This document shows positions 7,924 through 17,779 of a DNA stretch of 64,000 bases, in pieces. The position numbers and the translations under genes were made by a program. The notes under the pieces are model-generated. The model saw nothing but the letters and a program-made list of their open reading frames with translations. It was not told the DNA's origin and did not search any database. The stretch's first letter is position 1, and every line of letters starts with the position of its first letter. The DNA comes from Paenibacillus sp. TCA20 (GTDB lineage Bacteria; Bacillota; Bacilli; Paenibacillales; Paenibacillaceae), in NCBI RefSeq assembly GCF_000732325.1, contig NZ_BBIW01000008.1, positions 124,001 through 188,000 of the forward strand. The letters run 5' to 3'.

Positions 7924-8960
7924 AAGGCACGCACTTTCGATCTCATCGCTAGTATGATTAGAATCGGAGCACCGACGAAGGCAGTAACGATACCTACTTC
8001 AAGCTCTCCGGGTCTTCCGAGGATTCTTCCAATCACGTCGGATCCGGTTAATACGATCGCTCCTGTTAGCGCAGACATGGGAATGAGATAACGCTGGTCA
8101 GGTCCGATCATCAAACGTATAAGATGTGTCGCCAGAAGTCCAACGAAGGCAATCGGCCCCGCAAGTGCCGTTACTGTACCACATAGAATAACCGCAGCAA
8201 ACGACGCAATTAGACGCAGAACTCCGGTCCGAACACCCAGGCCGGTTGCTGCTTCATCCCCTAGTGCCAGCGCATTCAGTGCAGGAGCCGTAAATATGGC
8301 GATTAGAAAACTGATGAGTAGAAAAGGAAAGAAGATTCCGATATCGCTCCAATTTGCTCCCCCGACGCTTCCCACCTGCCAGTAGCGAACCTGATCCATC
8401 ACGTTCGAGCGTGGAATCATAATGGCGCTTACTAGTGAAGAAAGGGCGGCACTAGTAGCCGCCCCCGCTAACACGAGTTTAACAGGTGTAGGTCCGCCTC
8501 GTCCAAGCGAGCCGATCCCCATGACAAACATCGCAGTAACCGCCGCGCCGATACAGGCCATCACGATAAATTCATTAGGCGAGCCAATATTCAGGAATGC
8601 AATTCCGGCAACAACAAACAAGGATGCACCGGTATTTACACCGAGAATACTTGGATCAGCAATCGGATTGCGCGTGACCGCCTGCATGAGGGCACCGGCA
8701 ATACCTAGTGCCCCTCCGCATAAGAGACTGAACACGGTTCGGGTAATTCGCTGCGCAATGACGTTGGCATCATAGGACTCGCTGCTCGGATGGAACAACG
8801 CGTCCATTAATTCTTTAAGTCCGATGACTCTTGAACCGAATGCAAGTGATGCCACTACGCAAATACCGAGAACAATTACGCTAAGAATCAGGACCATGGC
8901 AAAATGCTTCGGTGCGGGCGAATTCTGCGGCTTGTCTGTTAATGTCGCTGGATTATTCAT
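7920..8960 (-). CDS. yfiZ: FecCD-family siderophore permease
   Basis: A 346-residue membrane permease of the BtuC/FecCD family, partner of the downstream permease. It has ITRTVFSLLCGGALGIAGALMQAVTRNPIADPSILGVNTGASLFV and the coupling-helix region GPIAFVGLLATHLIRLMIG. I choose the ATG at 8960 (MNNPATL), which overlaps the stop of the binding-protein gene (ATGAATAA); a start seven codons earlier (8981) is possible but would overlap more. Expression should follow the Fur-controlled promoter near 11340. Confidence 0.87.
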   Translation of the reverse strand: MNNPATLTDKPQNSPAPKHFAMVLILSVIVLGICVVASLAFGSRVIGLKELMDALFHPSSESYDANVIAQRITRTVFSLLCGGALGIAGALMQAVTRNPIADPSILGVNTGASLFVVAGIAFLNIGSPNEFIVMACIGAAVTAMFVMGIGSLGRGGPTPVKLVLAGAATSAALSSLVSAIMIPRSNVMDQVRYWQVGSVGGANWSDIGIFFPFLLISFLIAIFTAPALNALALGDEAATGLGVRTGVLRLIASFAAVILCGTVTALAGPIAFVGLLATHLIRLMIGPDQRYLIPMSALTGAIVLTGSDVIGRILGRPGELEVGIVTAFVGAPILIILAMRSKVRAL

Positions 8961-10053
8961 TGACTTTCTTAGCAGATGCATCGATCAATTCCAAATATTC
9001 ATCAATCGTACTTGCGATTGAAAGTGGATTTGGGTTACCTGCAGCTGCAAGCGGTGTGTTGTCTCCGATCACGACAACCGAACCTCTTTCAATAGCTGGG
9101 ACTTTGCCAAGGAGTGGATCTGCTTGGAGCGCACTAAGCAGGTTCTCGTCTCCATAGGTAACGATAATGTCCGTATCTTTAAGCGCATCCGCATTCTCTG
9201 CACTTAGCTGCAAATAGAAGCTGTCTTCCGACACTAGACTTGCAAGTCCTTCCGGGAACGTCATGCCAAGCTCCATCAGGAAGTCTCCGCGAGGGTCACC
9301 TGGCGCGTATACCGAGAGCTGTGACAGGTCGGTTGGAGTAATATATACGAAGGCAGCTGTCTTACCTTGAATATCTGCATACGCGGATGATTTCTCCTTG
9401 ATCAGGTTCTCTGTGTCCTCGATGAGCTTCTCGCCTTCTGCCTGCATACCCATTCCCATTGCGTTATACAGAACTTGATCCTGCCAAGTGGTTACCCATG
9501 CTGTCTCTTGGTAAGGAATAACCGGAGCAATTTGGCTCAGTGTATCATAATCTTCTTGAGTAATACCCGAGTAAGTAGCGAGAATGACATCAGGAGCGGA
9601 GTCAGAGATCGCTTCAAAGTCCAGTCCGTCCGTATCATGGTAGACATTCGGATCCGTTACACCAAGTTCATCCAGCTTCTCCTTCGTCCAAGGCAGCAGT
9701 CCGCTGTCGTCTTGTACACCGTAGTTCGCTGCAGAGAAGCCAACAGGTACAACGCCAAGGGCAAGTGCAACATCATGGTTTCCCCATTGGATGGTAGCTA
9801 CACGTTCAGGCTTGCTCTCAATCGTTGTTTCGCCAAAAGCATGCTTAATTGTGATGGGATACTGGGTAGCATCTGCATCCTCTTCGGTTACCGGTGTTTC
9901 CGTCTGAGGTGCTTCTGCCGTTGAAGAGTTCGCAGGAGCTTCATTCGCAGTTGAAGTTGAATCGGACTCCTGGGCTCCGCAGCCCACAAGTGCAATCGCG
10001 AGTATTGCCGATACCGTGATTGTTTTTAGAGAATATTTCTGAATGTCTTTCAT
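8953..10053 (-). CDS. yfiY: iron-siderophore-binding lipoprotein (second of tandem pair)
   Basis: A 366-residue extracellular binding protein anchored as a lipoprotein. The signal peptide ends with the lipobox ALVGC (Cys about residue 25), followed by a Ser/Thr/Glu-rich tether. The mature part is the two-lobed FecB/FepB-type periplasmic-binding fold (YPITIKHAFGET, then RVATIQWGNHDVALALGVVPVGF and DPRGDFLMELGM). It aligns end to end with the protein encoded immediately upstream, so the two are tandem duplicates. The YfiY-like context suggests hydroxamate siderophores (schizokinen/arthrobactin in Bacillus); the actual ligand may differ. Confidence 0.88.
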   Translation of the reverse strand: MKDIQKYSLKTITVSAILAIALVGCGAQESDSTSTANEAPANSSTAEAPQTETPVTEEDADATQYPITIKHAFGETTIESKPERVATIQWGNHDVALALGVVPVGFSAANYGVQDDSGLLPWTKEKLDELGVTDPNVYHDTDGLDFEAISDSAPDVILATYSGITQEDYDTLSQIAPVIPYQETAWVTTWQDQVLYNAMGMGMQAEGEKLIEDTENLIKEKSSAYADIQGKTAAFVYITPTDLSQLSVYAPGDPRGDFLMELGMTFPEGLASLVSEDSFYLQLSAENADALKDTDIIVTYGDENLLSALQADPLLGKVPAIERGSVVVIGDNTPLAAAGNPNPLSIASTIDEYLELIDASAKKVNE

Positions 10054-10102
10054 AATACATACCCTGCCTTTTTGAATTTATATTTTTATAGGGTGAGTCA
10101 GT

Positions 10103-11231
<1,129 letters not shown>

Positions 11232-11311
11232 TTACAAACCCTTCCTTTTTCAATTTATATTTTTGATGCATTGCTAACCATGAATGGGTGACCAACGTAG
11301 GATGTTATGTA

Positions 11312-11364
11312 TGATAATGATTATCAATATCGTAAAACATATAATCCATTTACCGTATTGTCAA
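11312..11364 (-). promoter_or_regulatory. promoter with perfect 7-1-7 Fur box
   Basis: A perfect 7-1-7 palindrome TGATAATGATTATCA lies at 11312-11326. On the minus strand a -35 TTGACA (complement of 11359-11364) and a 17-base spacer precede a weaker -10 (TATGTT), so the Fur box falls near the transcription start of the five-gene siderophore operon. Iron-replete Fur would block it. Confidence 0.85.
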
Positions 11365-11651
11365 TAAAAATCTACTACATTTCTACTAATTAGGTAGAGA
11401 TTTTGGTTCAAAGAGCAGGAATATTTAAGTTTCAGCCATCGGATTTCTCGGATTTTACACTTTTTAAACCGATTTAGATCGTTTATAATTGTCTGAGAAC
11501 AAACACGGAATATTCTACAAAACATGGCACCGGATATGATATGGTAATAGCAGAAGATGTTAGTTCCAAGGTGACGCCCTTGCTGATTGCGACATTTATA
11601 GCAGAGCGCTGCCCGTTTTTTTACAAATATAGGCGATGAGGAAGGGTTTCA
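11365..11651. other. intergenic region upstream of mqo
   Basis: These bases lie between the Fur-controlled promoter and mqo. A TATAAT is present in CGTTTATAATTG near 11490, with only a weak -35 (TTTTTA, spacer 17). No gene or strong hairpin is seen. Confidence 0.4.
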
Positions 11652-13187
11652 ATGAGTGACATACGGATGAATACAGACGTGATCTTGATTGGTGCCGGAG
11701 TCATGAGCGCTACCTTGGGTTCATTACTCAAAGAGCTGGCACCTGAATGGAAAATCAAAGTGTTTGAGAAGCTAGGAAGCGCAGGAGAGGAAAGCTCTAA
11801 TGAATGGAACAATGCCGGCACAGGACATGCTGCTCTGTGCGAGCTCAACTATACTTCCGAGAAGCCTGACGGATCTATAGACATTAGCAAAGCGACGAAA
11901 ATCAACGAACAATTTCAGCTATCTAAACAGTTCTGGTCTTATCTGGTCAAAAGCAACTTAATTCGTAATCCGCAGAAATTTATTATGCCCATCCCGCATA
12001 TGAGTCTGGTACAAGGGGAGAAAAACGTATCTTATCTGAAGAATCGTTTTAAAGCGCTCTCACAGCATCCATTATTCCAAGGGATGGAGTTCTCTGATGA
12101 CCCTGTACAGTTAAAGAAATGGGTACCGCTTATTATGGAAGGGCGCACATCCAATGAACCGATCGCAGCGACCAAAATTGACTCGGGGACAGATGTCAAC
12201 TTTGGCGCTTTGACGCGCATGTTGTTTGATCACCTGAAGAGACAGGGTGTTGAGGTCCATTACAAGCACGGCGTAAAGGACTTGAAACGAACGAGTGACG
12301 GTCTGTGGCAAGTGAAGGTTCATAATCTAGACAGCAACAAAACAGAGCACCACACCGCGAAATTCGTATTTATTGGCGGCGGGGGCGGAAGCCTGCCGTT
12401 GCTGCAGAAGACAGGGATTCCTGAATCCAAGCATATTGGCGGCTTCCCGGTCAGCGGACTGTTCATGGTGTGTAACAACCCGGAAGTGGTGGAGAAGCAT
12501 CATGCCAAAGTATACGGCAAAGCTAAGCTTGGAGCCCCTCCCATGTCTGTTCCGCATCTGGATACAAGATACATTGACGGCAAGAAGTCCTTGCTGTTTG
12601 GTCCGTTTGCGGGCTTTACACCTAAATTTTTGAAGACAGGGTCCTATTTTGATCTGATTGGTTCCGTCAAACCGAACAATATCCTGACGATGCTCTCGGC
12701 AGGTGTGAAGGAAATGGCGCTTACCAAATACTTGATTCAGCAGGTTATGCTGTCCAACGAGAAGCGGATGGAGGAGCTGCGCGAGTTCATTCCGAATGCG
12801 AAGACCGAGGACTGGGGAATCGTGGTGGCCGGTCAGCGTGTACAGGTCATCAAGGATACAGAGACCGGCGGCAGAGGAACACTCCAATTCGGAACAGAGG
12901 TGGTCAGTGCCTCGGACGGCTCCGTTGCTGCGCTGCTTGGGGCATCACCTGGCGCTTCCACGGCGGTGCATGTCATGCTGGAGGTATTAGAGAAGTGCTT
13001 CCCGCAGCAGATGAAGGGCTGGAAGCCGAAGATCAAGGAGATGATTCCTTCCTATGGCGTATCGCTGGTAGAGAATCGTGCGATGCTCCAAGAGATCTCT
13101 ACATCAACATCCAAGCTATTAGGTCTCGGCAGTATCGAGCAGGCGCCTATCAAACCGTCTCCTATGAAGCTTAATGGAAGCATGTAG
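11652..13187 (+). CDS. mqo: malate:quinone oxidoreductase
   Basis: A 511-residue FAD-dependent membrane-associated enzyme that oxidises malate to oxaloacetate and passes electrons to quinone, bypassing NAD-linked malate dehydrogenase. The dinucleotide-binding motif [20 protein letters not shown] is at residues 10-29, followed by the Mqo-typical [23 protein letters not shown]. The C-terminus carries [29 protein letters not shown], also characteristic of Mqo. Length matches the family. GAGGAAGGG precedes the ATG. It is monocistronic between two iron-uptake operons. Confidence 0.95.
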   Translation: MSDIRMNTDVILIGAGVMSATLGSLLKELAPEWKIKVFEKLGSAGEESSNEWNNAGTGHAALCELNYTSEKPDGSIDISKATKINEQFQLSKQFWSYLVKSNLIRNPQKFIMPIPHMSLVQGEKNVSYLKNRFKALSQHPLFQGMEFSDDPVQLKKWVPLIMEGRTSNEPIAATKIDSGTDVNFGALTRMLFDHLKRQGVEVHYKHGVKDLKRTSDGLWQVKVHNLDSNKTEHHTAKFVFIGGGGGSLPLLQKTGIPESKHIGGFPVSGLFMVCNNPEVVEKHHAKVYGKAKLGAPPMSVPHLDTRYIDGKKSLLFGPFAGFTPKFLKTGSYFDLIGSVKPNNILTMLSAGVKEMALTKYLIQQVMLSNEKRMEELREFIPNAKTEDWGIVVAGQRVQVIKDTETGGRGTLQFGTEVVSASDGSVAALLGASPGASTAVHVMLEVLEKCFPQQMKGWKPKIKEMIPSYGVSLVENRAMLQEISTSTSKLLGLGSIEQAPIKPSPMKLNGSM

Positions 13188-13237
13188 CTGCTGCTGTGCA
13201 GTATTCGGAATGTCTGTTTTATCATAAAATATAATAT

Positions 13238-13273
13238 AGAGGCCTTGGATCCGAGCCTGGATTCAGGGCCTCT
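13238..13273 (+). terminator. probable terminator after mqo
   Basis: AGAGGCC (13238-13244) pairs with GGGCCTCT (13266-13273) with internal complementarity, but the T-tract after it is poor (TTGCATT). Confidence 0.5.
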
Positions 13274-13322
13274 TGCATTGAGAGATCAAATGGTTCTAAT
13301 CCACATTAATATGGAAAATGGT

Positions 13323-13382
13323 TTGATAAAAGACAGCTATTAAAATATAATTGACCCATACTTAGAATGATAATCGTTATCA
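13323..13382 (+). promoter_or_regulatory. promoter with Fur box upstream of ycl-type operon
   Basis: -35 TTGATA (13323-13328), 17-base spacer, -10 TATAAT (13346-13351). A Fur box TGATAATCGTTATCA (13368-13382; one mismatch from a perfect 7-1-7) covers the early transcribed region, about +10 to +25. Confidence 0.85.
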
Positions 13383-13421
13383 ATTGTCATGATAAGAATA
13401 CTTTTAACACGAGGAATACAT

Positions 13422-14378
13422 ATGAGACTATGGATGTTAATAGCGGCAGCCGTAGTCCTGTCTTTTGTTTCGCTGTTTATTGGTGCGATTGATATTAACA
13501 TCTTTGACTTGTTCAACGGTAATGCGGATAAGATGCACATTTTCCTTATCAGTCGGGTACCCCGCTTAATGGCAATCATACTGGCAGGCATCGGCATGAG
13601 TATCGCGGGATTGATTATGCAATCCTTAAGTCGTAACAAATTTGTATCACCCACAACAGCAGGCACGCTTGACGCAGCGAAGCTGGGAATCCTGATATCA
13701 ATGCTCTTCTTTGCGAATGTAAGCTATACGTGGCAGGTCATTTTCTGCTTCGTCTTTGCACTTGCAGGTACTCTGGTATTTATGAGGATTTTGGATCGAA
13801 TTAAGTTTAAGGATGTTATCTTCGTACCGCTTATCGGGATTATGTACGGTAATATTCTATCGTCGATCACAACCTTTTTCGCTTACGAAGGTGATTTGCT
13901 TCAGAATATCTCTTCATGGCTGATGGGCAGCTTCACCCTTGTTATTGCAGGGCGTTATGAGCTCTTATATCTGAGTGTTCCGGCTGTTATTCTGGCGTAT
14001 TTATATGCCAACAAGTTTACGGTTGCAGGAATGGGTGAGGATTTTGCCAAGAATCTGGGTCTGAGCTACAAAACAGTGCTGAATATAGGACTTATCTTAG
14101 TTGCGATTATTGCTACAACTGTTGTGCTGACCGTTGGTGTTATACCGTTCTTGGGACTTATTGTTCCTAACATTGTGTCACTGTATCTGGGGGATAATCT
14201 GCGCAAAACCATTCCGCATACCGCAGCACTTGGTGTAGTATTCCTGTTGGCTTGTGATATTGTGGGGCGCATTGTAATTCATCCTTTTGAAATTCCAGTT
14301 AACGTAACGGTAGCGGTAATTGGCAGTGCGATCTTCTTATTTATGTTGTTTAGGGGGAGAGCATATGCAAAAAAATAG
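13422..14378 (+). CDS. yclN: petrobactin-type siderophore permease
   Basis: A 318-residue FecCD-family permease that closely resembles Bacillus YclN, with the shared strings SRNKFVSPTTAGTLDAAKLGI and YELLYLSVPAVILAY and KFTVAGMGEDFAKNLGL. The ATG at 13422 follows GAGGAA with proper spacing; the frame extends 11 codons upstream but lacks a ribosome binding site there. It is the first gene of a yclN-O-P-Q-like order, which in Bacillus imports ferric petrobactin and its catecholate precursors. It overlaps the next gene by 14 bases. Confidence 0.92.
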   Translation: MRLWMLIAAAVVLSFVSLFIGAIDINIFDLFNGNADKMHIFLISRVPRLMAIILAGIGMSIAGLIMQSLSRNKFVSPTTAGTLDAAKLGILISMLFFANVSYTWQVIFCFVFALAGTLVFMRILDRIKFKDVIFVPLIGIMYGNILSSITTFFAYEGDLLQNISSWLMGSFTLVIAGRYELLYLSVPAVILAYLYANKFTVAGMGEDFAKNLGLSYKTVLNIGLILVAIIATTVVLTVGVIPFLGLIVPNIVSLYLGDNLRKTIPHTAALGVVFLLACDIVGRIVIHPFEIPVNVTVAVIGSAIFLFMLFRGRAYAKK

Positions 14379-15324
14379 CACAAAGTTAATTCTACTAGGG
14401 GTTGTTGGGCTTGCATGTATTCTGCTCTATGCCTTCTATGACATAAAAGGCGGGTTTGATTATGCCTTCCCAAGACGCATGGTTCGCATCGGGGCAATGG
14501 TTGTAACAGGTATTGCTATCGCATATTCCACCGTTGTATTCCAGACCATTACACATAATCGGATTCTGACGCCGTCTGTTATGGGATTGGACTCTATGTA
14601 TGAGGTCGTGCAGACCTTAATATATTTCTTTGCCGGCTCCATGTCGGTATGGGTGCTGAATAAGTACTTGAATTTTGGTGCGGCGATTGCTGCCATGGTT
14701 CTATTCGCACTTATCTTGTACCGGTTCCTGTTCAGGGCAGACAAGCATCCCATTTATTTGCTGCTATTAATAGGGATGATCCTGGGTACACTCCTCGGAA
14801 GCTTCGTCACCTTCTTGCAGGTATTGATTGATCCGGTAGAGTATTTAAGCCTTCAAAGCCGACTCTTTGCGAACTTTACCAACGTGAAGGATGACTTGTT
14901 ATACGTTTCTATTGCGATTTTAGGTATAGCATTTATTTACGGGTACCGCATTATGCACAAGCTCGATGTCATGTCACTGGGCCGTGAGAATGCGATTAAT
15001 CTAGGTGTTAACTATGATGGCATGGTGATGAGAGTGCTGATTCTGTCTTCGGTGCTGATTGCGACATCTACTGCGCTGGTCGGCCCAATCACGTTCTTTG
15101 GACTCATTGTGGCCAATCTCGCTTATCAATTTATAGTGACCTATAAACACTCTATATTGATCCTAGGGGCCAGCCTAATCAGTATAATCGCGCTGGTCGG
15201 CGGACAGTTCCTCGTCGAGCATATACTGGAGCTGCGCACCACACTGAGCGTCATCATAAACTTTGTCGGTGGAATTTACTTTATTTTCTTACTACTTAAA
15301 GAAAGCAGGGCGGCTGGAAGATGA
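14365..15324 (+). CDS. yclO: petrobactin-type siderophore permease
   Basis: A 319-residue FecCD permease, the second half of the importer channel. It carries TITHNRILTPSVMGLDSMYEVVQT near residue 70 and GPITFFGLIVANLAYQFIVTYKH near residue 245. The start ATG at 14365 (MQKNST) follows GGGGGAGA and lies inside the end of the preceding gene, so translation is coupled. Its TGA overlaps the ATG of the ATPase gene. Confidence 0.9.
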   Translation: MQKNSTKLILLGVVGLACILLYAFYDIKGGFDYAFPRRMVRIGAMVVTGIAIAYSTVVFQTITHNRILTPSVMGLDSMYEVVQTLIYFFAGSMSVWVLNKYLNFGAAIAAMVLFALILYRFLFRADKHPIYLLLLIGMILGTLLGSFVTFLQVLIDPVEYLSLQSRLFANFTNVKDDLLYVSIAILGIAFIYGYRIMHKLDVMSLGRENAINLGVNYDGMVMRVLILSSVLIATSTALVGPITFFGLIVANLAYQFIVTYKHSILILGASLISIIALVGGQFLVEHILELRTTLSVIINFVGGIYFIFLLLKESRAAGR

Positions 15325-16088
15325 TCGAAATCAAAGGATTAACGAAGCGATTTGGCAAAAAGCCTGTTGTAGAGGATGTGTCGGTAACGATTGAATCAGG
15401 GCTGATCACATCGTTCATTGGTCCGAATGGTGCGGGTAAATCTACCCTGCTGTCCATGGTCAGCCGTTTGCTCGATTCGGATACAGGGGAAGTACTGATC
15501 GACCAAAATGATGTGAAGAAATGGAAGTCGAGTGAGTTTGCGAAGCGGGTATCCATACTGAAGCAGTCGAACTTTATTAATGTGCGATTGACGGTGCGTG
15601 AGCTGGTTTCCTTTGGACGCTACCCTTATTCAAAAGGGCGTCTTAATACGGAGGATGAGCAGTTCGTAGACCAAGCGATCGAATATATGAATCTTGCTGA
15701 AATGCAGGATAAGTATTTGGATGAATTGTCGGGCGGACAGAAGCAGCGGGCATTCATCGCCATGGTCATTGCACAGGATACGGACTATATTTTGCTGGAT
15801 GAGCCACTGAACAACCTGGATATGAAGCACTCCGTTCAAATTATGAAAATACTTCGCAAGCTCGTTAATGAGCTGGGCAAAACGGTCATTATCGTGCTTC
15901 ACGATATTAACTTTGCCTCCGTGTATTCTGACCGGATTGTGGCGCTTAAGGACGGCAAGCTGGTGAAGGACGGGCCGACACATGAAATTATTAATACCGA
16001 GGCACTGCGTGAGATCTACGATATGACGATTCCGGTTCAAGAGCAGAATGGTAACCGTATTTGTGTCTATTTTGATGCACAATCGTAA
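15321..16088 (+). CDS. yclP: petrobactin-type siderophore ABC ATPase
   Basis: A 255-residue ATPase with Walker A GPNGAGKST (residues 33-41), signature LSGGQKQRAFIAMVIAQ, Walker B YILLDEPLNNLD and switch HDINFASVYSD. The stretch IAQDTDYILLDEPLNNLDM is the same as I recall in Bacillus YclP. It energises the YclNO-like channel. ATGA overlap with the upstream permease. A terminator follows, so the binding protein is transcribed separately. Confidence 0.92.
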   Translation: MIEIKGLTKRFGKKPVVEDVSVTIESGLITSFIGPNGAGKSTLLSMVSRLLDSDTGEVLIDQNDVKKWKSSEFAKRVSILKQSNFINVRLTVRELVSFGRYPYSKGRLNTEDEQFVDQAIEYMNLAEMQDKYLDELSGGQKQRAFIAMVIAQDTDYILLDEPLNNLDMKHSVQIMKILRKLVNELGKTVIIVLHDINFASVYSDRIVALKDGKLVKDGPTHEIINTEALREIYDMTIPVQEQNGNRICVYFDAQS

Positions 16089-16112
16089 ATGAAATAGAAT
16101 TCCTGATCTATA

Positions 16113-16155
16113 GGCTGAGGAGCAGCTGTAACAGCTGAATTCTCAGTCTTTTTTT
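16113..16155 (+). terminator. intrinsic terminator after yclP
   Basis: GGCTGAGGAGCAGCTG pairs, with one bulge, with CAGCTGAATTCTCAGTC, followed by seven T residues (to 16155). Confidence 0.85.
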
Positions 16156-16252
16156 ATGATGAGCGCTCTCTGATTGGGCAGCATAAAACGAGAAAAATTG
16201 AACATTTTATTAATTTTTATATAAGAAATTATGAAAACTTTGTAAAAAACGT

Positions 16253-16317
16253 TTGACTTATCATGCTTTAAAGCAATATAATGAGAATCGTTATCAACAA
16301 TCTGATAATGATTATCA
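16253..16317 (+). promoter_or_regulatory. yclQ promoter with two tandem Fur boxes
   Basis: -35 TTGACT (16253-16258), 18-base spacer, -10 TATAAT (16277-16282). Two Fur boxes follow: TGAGAATCGTTATCA (16282-16296, two mismatches) and the perfect TGATAATGATTATCA (16303-16317). They start 21 bases apart, two helical turns, so two Fur dimers could sit on the same face. Confidence 0.85.
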
Positions 16318-16354
16318 TTCTAAATAAGAGAACGAAAAGGGGAGAGTAGTGATA

Positions 16355-17428
16355 ATGAAAAAGTGGAAATTTACTTCTGCAATACTTGCCATCGCTTTGA
16401 TGCTCGGAGCATGCGGCACAACGGAAGAAGGTAGTACAGCGGAAGGAACGAACGAAACAGCAGTCGTTGAGAATGAGACAACGGCAAGCGGTAATGAGGC
16501 AGCTGGTGAAGAAGCAACAGGTGAAGAGACTGCTGTAGAATCATCTACATATCCGCTAACCGTATCTCCTACGGTTGGTTCATCTGAAAGTGAAGAGAAC
16601 GGAACGATCAACTTTGATGATGTTACTTTTGAAAAAATGCCGGAGAAAGTCGTTGTATTCGACTATGGCTTTTTAGATACATTGAATGCGCTTGGTGTTG
16701 AAGGAATCGTTGGGGTTGCTAAAGACTCCACTTTGCCCGCTCACCTTGAAAAATTTGCTTCTGATGACTACGTAAGTGTAGGCGGACTTAAGAGCCCGCT
16801 CTTGGAAGATATTGCAGAGCTTGAGCCAGACGTGATCTTCATCTCTGGTCGTCAATCTGCTTACTATGAAGAGCTGAAAGAAATTGCTCCTGTCCTCTTC
16901 GTGGGTACACAGCAGGATGACTACTGGAACACTTTCCTTGCTTCTGTTGACACTGCAGCCAAAATCTTTGGTAAAGAAGCAGAAGCTAAAGAGTACACTG
17001 CTAAATTCGATGCAGCTCTTGAAGAGATCAATACGCTGGCAGGCAGCTTTGAGACGTCCCTAGTGACAATGTACAATGAAGGTAACCTGTCTGGATTTGC
17101 CTCTGAATCTCGCTTTGGCTACATGTATGAAGTATACGGATTCAAGCCAGTAACAGAGGATATTGAATCTTCATCCCATGGTTCTAACTTCGGATTTGAA
17201 GCCATCCTGGAATTCAACCCTGATGTATTGTTCGTTATCGACCGTACCGCAGCTACAGGCGGCGAATCGAATATCGAAGCAGATATGGAGAATGACATCA
17301 TCAAGAAAACAACGGCTTACCAGAACAATCGTGTCGTTTACCTCGACGGTCCACTATGGTACCTGAGCGGCGGCGGCTTGGAATCTGAGCTTGCTAAGAT
17401 TGAAGAAGTATTGGCTGAATTGAAATAA
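16355..17428 (+). CDS. yclQ: petrobactin-type siderophore-binding lipoprotein
   Basis: A 357-residue surface lipoprotein: basic start MKKWKF, hydrophobic core, lipobox MLGAC (Cys about residue 21), Glu/Thr-rich tether to about residue 75, then a FecB-type binding fold (GTINFDDVTFEKMPEKVVVFDYGFLDTLNALGV; ELEPDVIFISGRQS; SRFGYMYEVYGFKPV). The ATG at 16355 lies 8 bases from GGGGAGAG; a GTG two codons earlier is too close. By family and order it delivers ferric petrobactin-like siderophores to the YclNOP-like machinery, but from its own promoter. Confidence 0.92.
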   Translation: MKKWKFTSAILAIALMLGACGTTEEGSTAEGTNETAVVENETTASGNEAAGEEATGEETAVESSTYPLTVSPTVGSSESEENGTINFDDVTFEKMPEKVVVFDYGFLDTLNALGVEGIVGVAKDSTLPAHLEKFASDDYVSVGGLKSPLLEDIAELEPDVIFISGRQSAYYEELKEIAPVLFVGTQQDDYWNTFLASVDTAAKIFGKEAEAKEYTAKFDAALEEINTLAGSFETSLVTMYNEGNLSGFASESRFGYMYEVYGFKPVTEDIESSSHGSNFGFEAILEFNPDVLFVIDRTAATGGESNIEADMENDIIKKTTAYQNNRVVYLDGPLWYLSGGGLESELAKIEEVLAELK

Positions 17429-17441
17429 CACAAATGAACGA

Positions 17442-17487
17442 AGACTGCTACAGAGTAGGTTAGATCCTTATGTAGCAGTCTTTTTTT
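17442..17487 (+). terminator. intrinsic terminator after yclQ
   Basis: GACTGCTACA (17443-17452) and TGTAGCAGTC (17471-17480) form a perfect 10-bp stem, followed by seven T residues. Confidence 0.9.
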
Positions 17488-17779
17488 GTTACTATTTATG
17501 GTCATTTATATTTTTGTTAATAAATTCCGTTGATCTAAATTTATCGGCCAAACCCCGTGTAAAATTCCATTTAATGTAATATAATGGGCTTAACCTGAAG
17601 ATCTGAACCTGATGATAAGGTAGATCATATGGATTATATAAGGTGGTGTTAACAAATAAGCTAATTAATCAACCTCAATTATTGAAGCGCTTAACTTTGT
17701 AGTTTGTAGTGCGGATTAAGTATGTAATGATGTCGCAGCATGATTGAACGTAATAGCCAAATTGAAGGAGGAATGAATT
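17488..17779 (+). other. upstream region of the rhamnogalacturonan lyase gene
   Basis: This stretch holds the presumptive promoter: TATAAT at 17580-17585 with a poor -35 (TGTAAA at 17558-17563, spacer 16). TTGAAGCGCTTAA at about 17692-17704 is a near-palindrome but does not fit the cre consensus. AAGGAGGA (17765-17772) is the ribosome binding site for the GTG start. Confidence 0.4.

Noticed and set aside
9475..9924. Long plus-strand open frames opposite the tandem binding-protein genes (also 10563-11126)
   Set aside because: They mirror the coding strand of the lipoprotein genes, have no start signals and occur in both paralogues only because of shared sequence.
17688..17706. TTGAAGCGCTTAA near the lyase promoter as a catabolite-repression (cre) site
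   Set aside because: It misses key positions of the cre consensus in every register tried.
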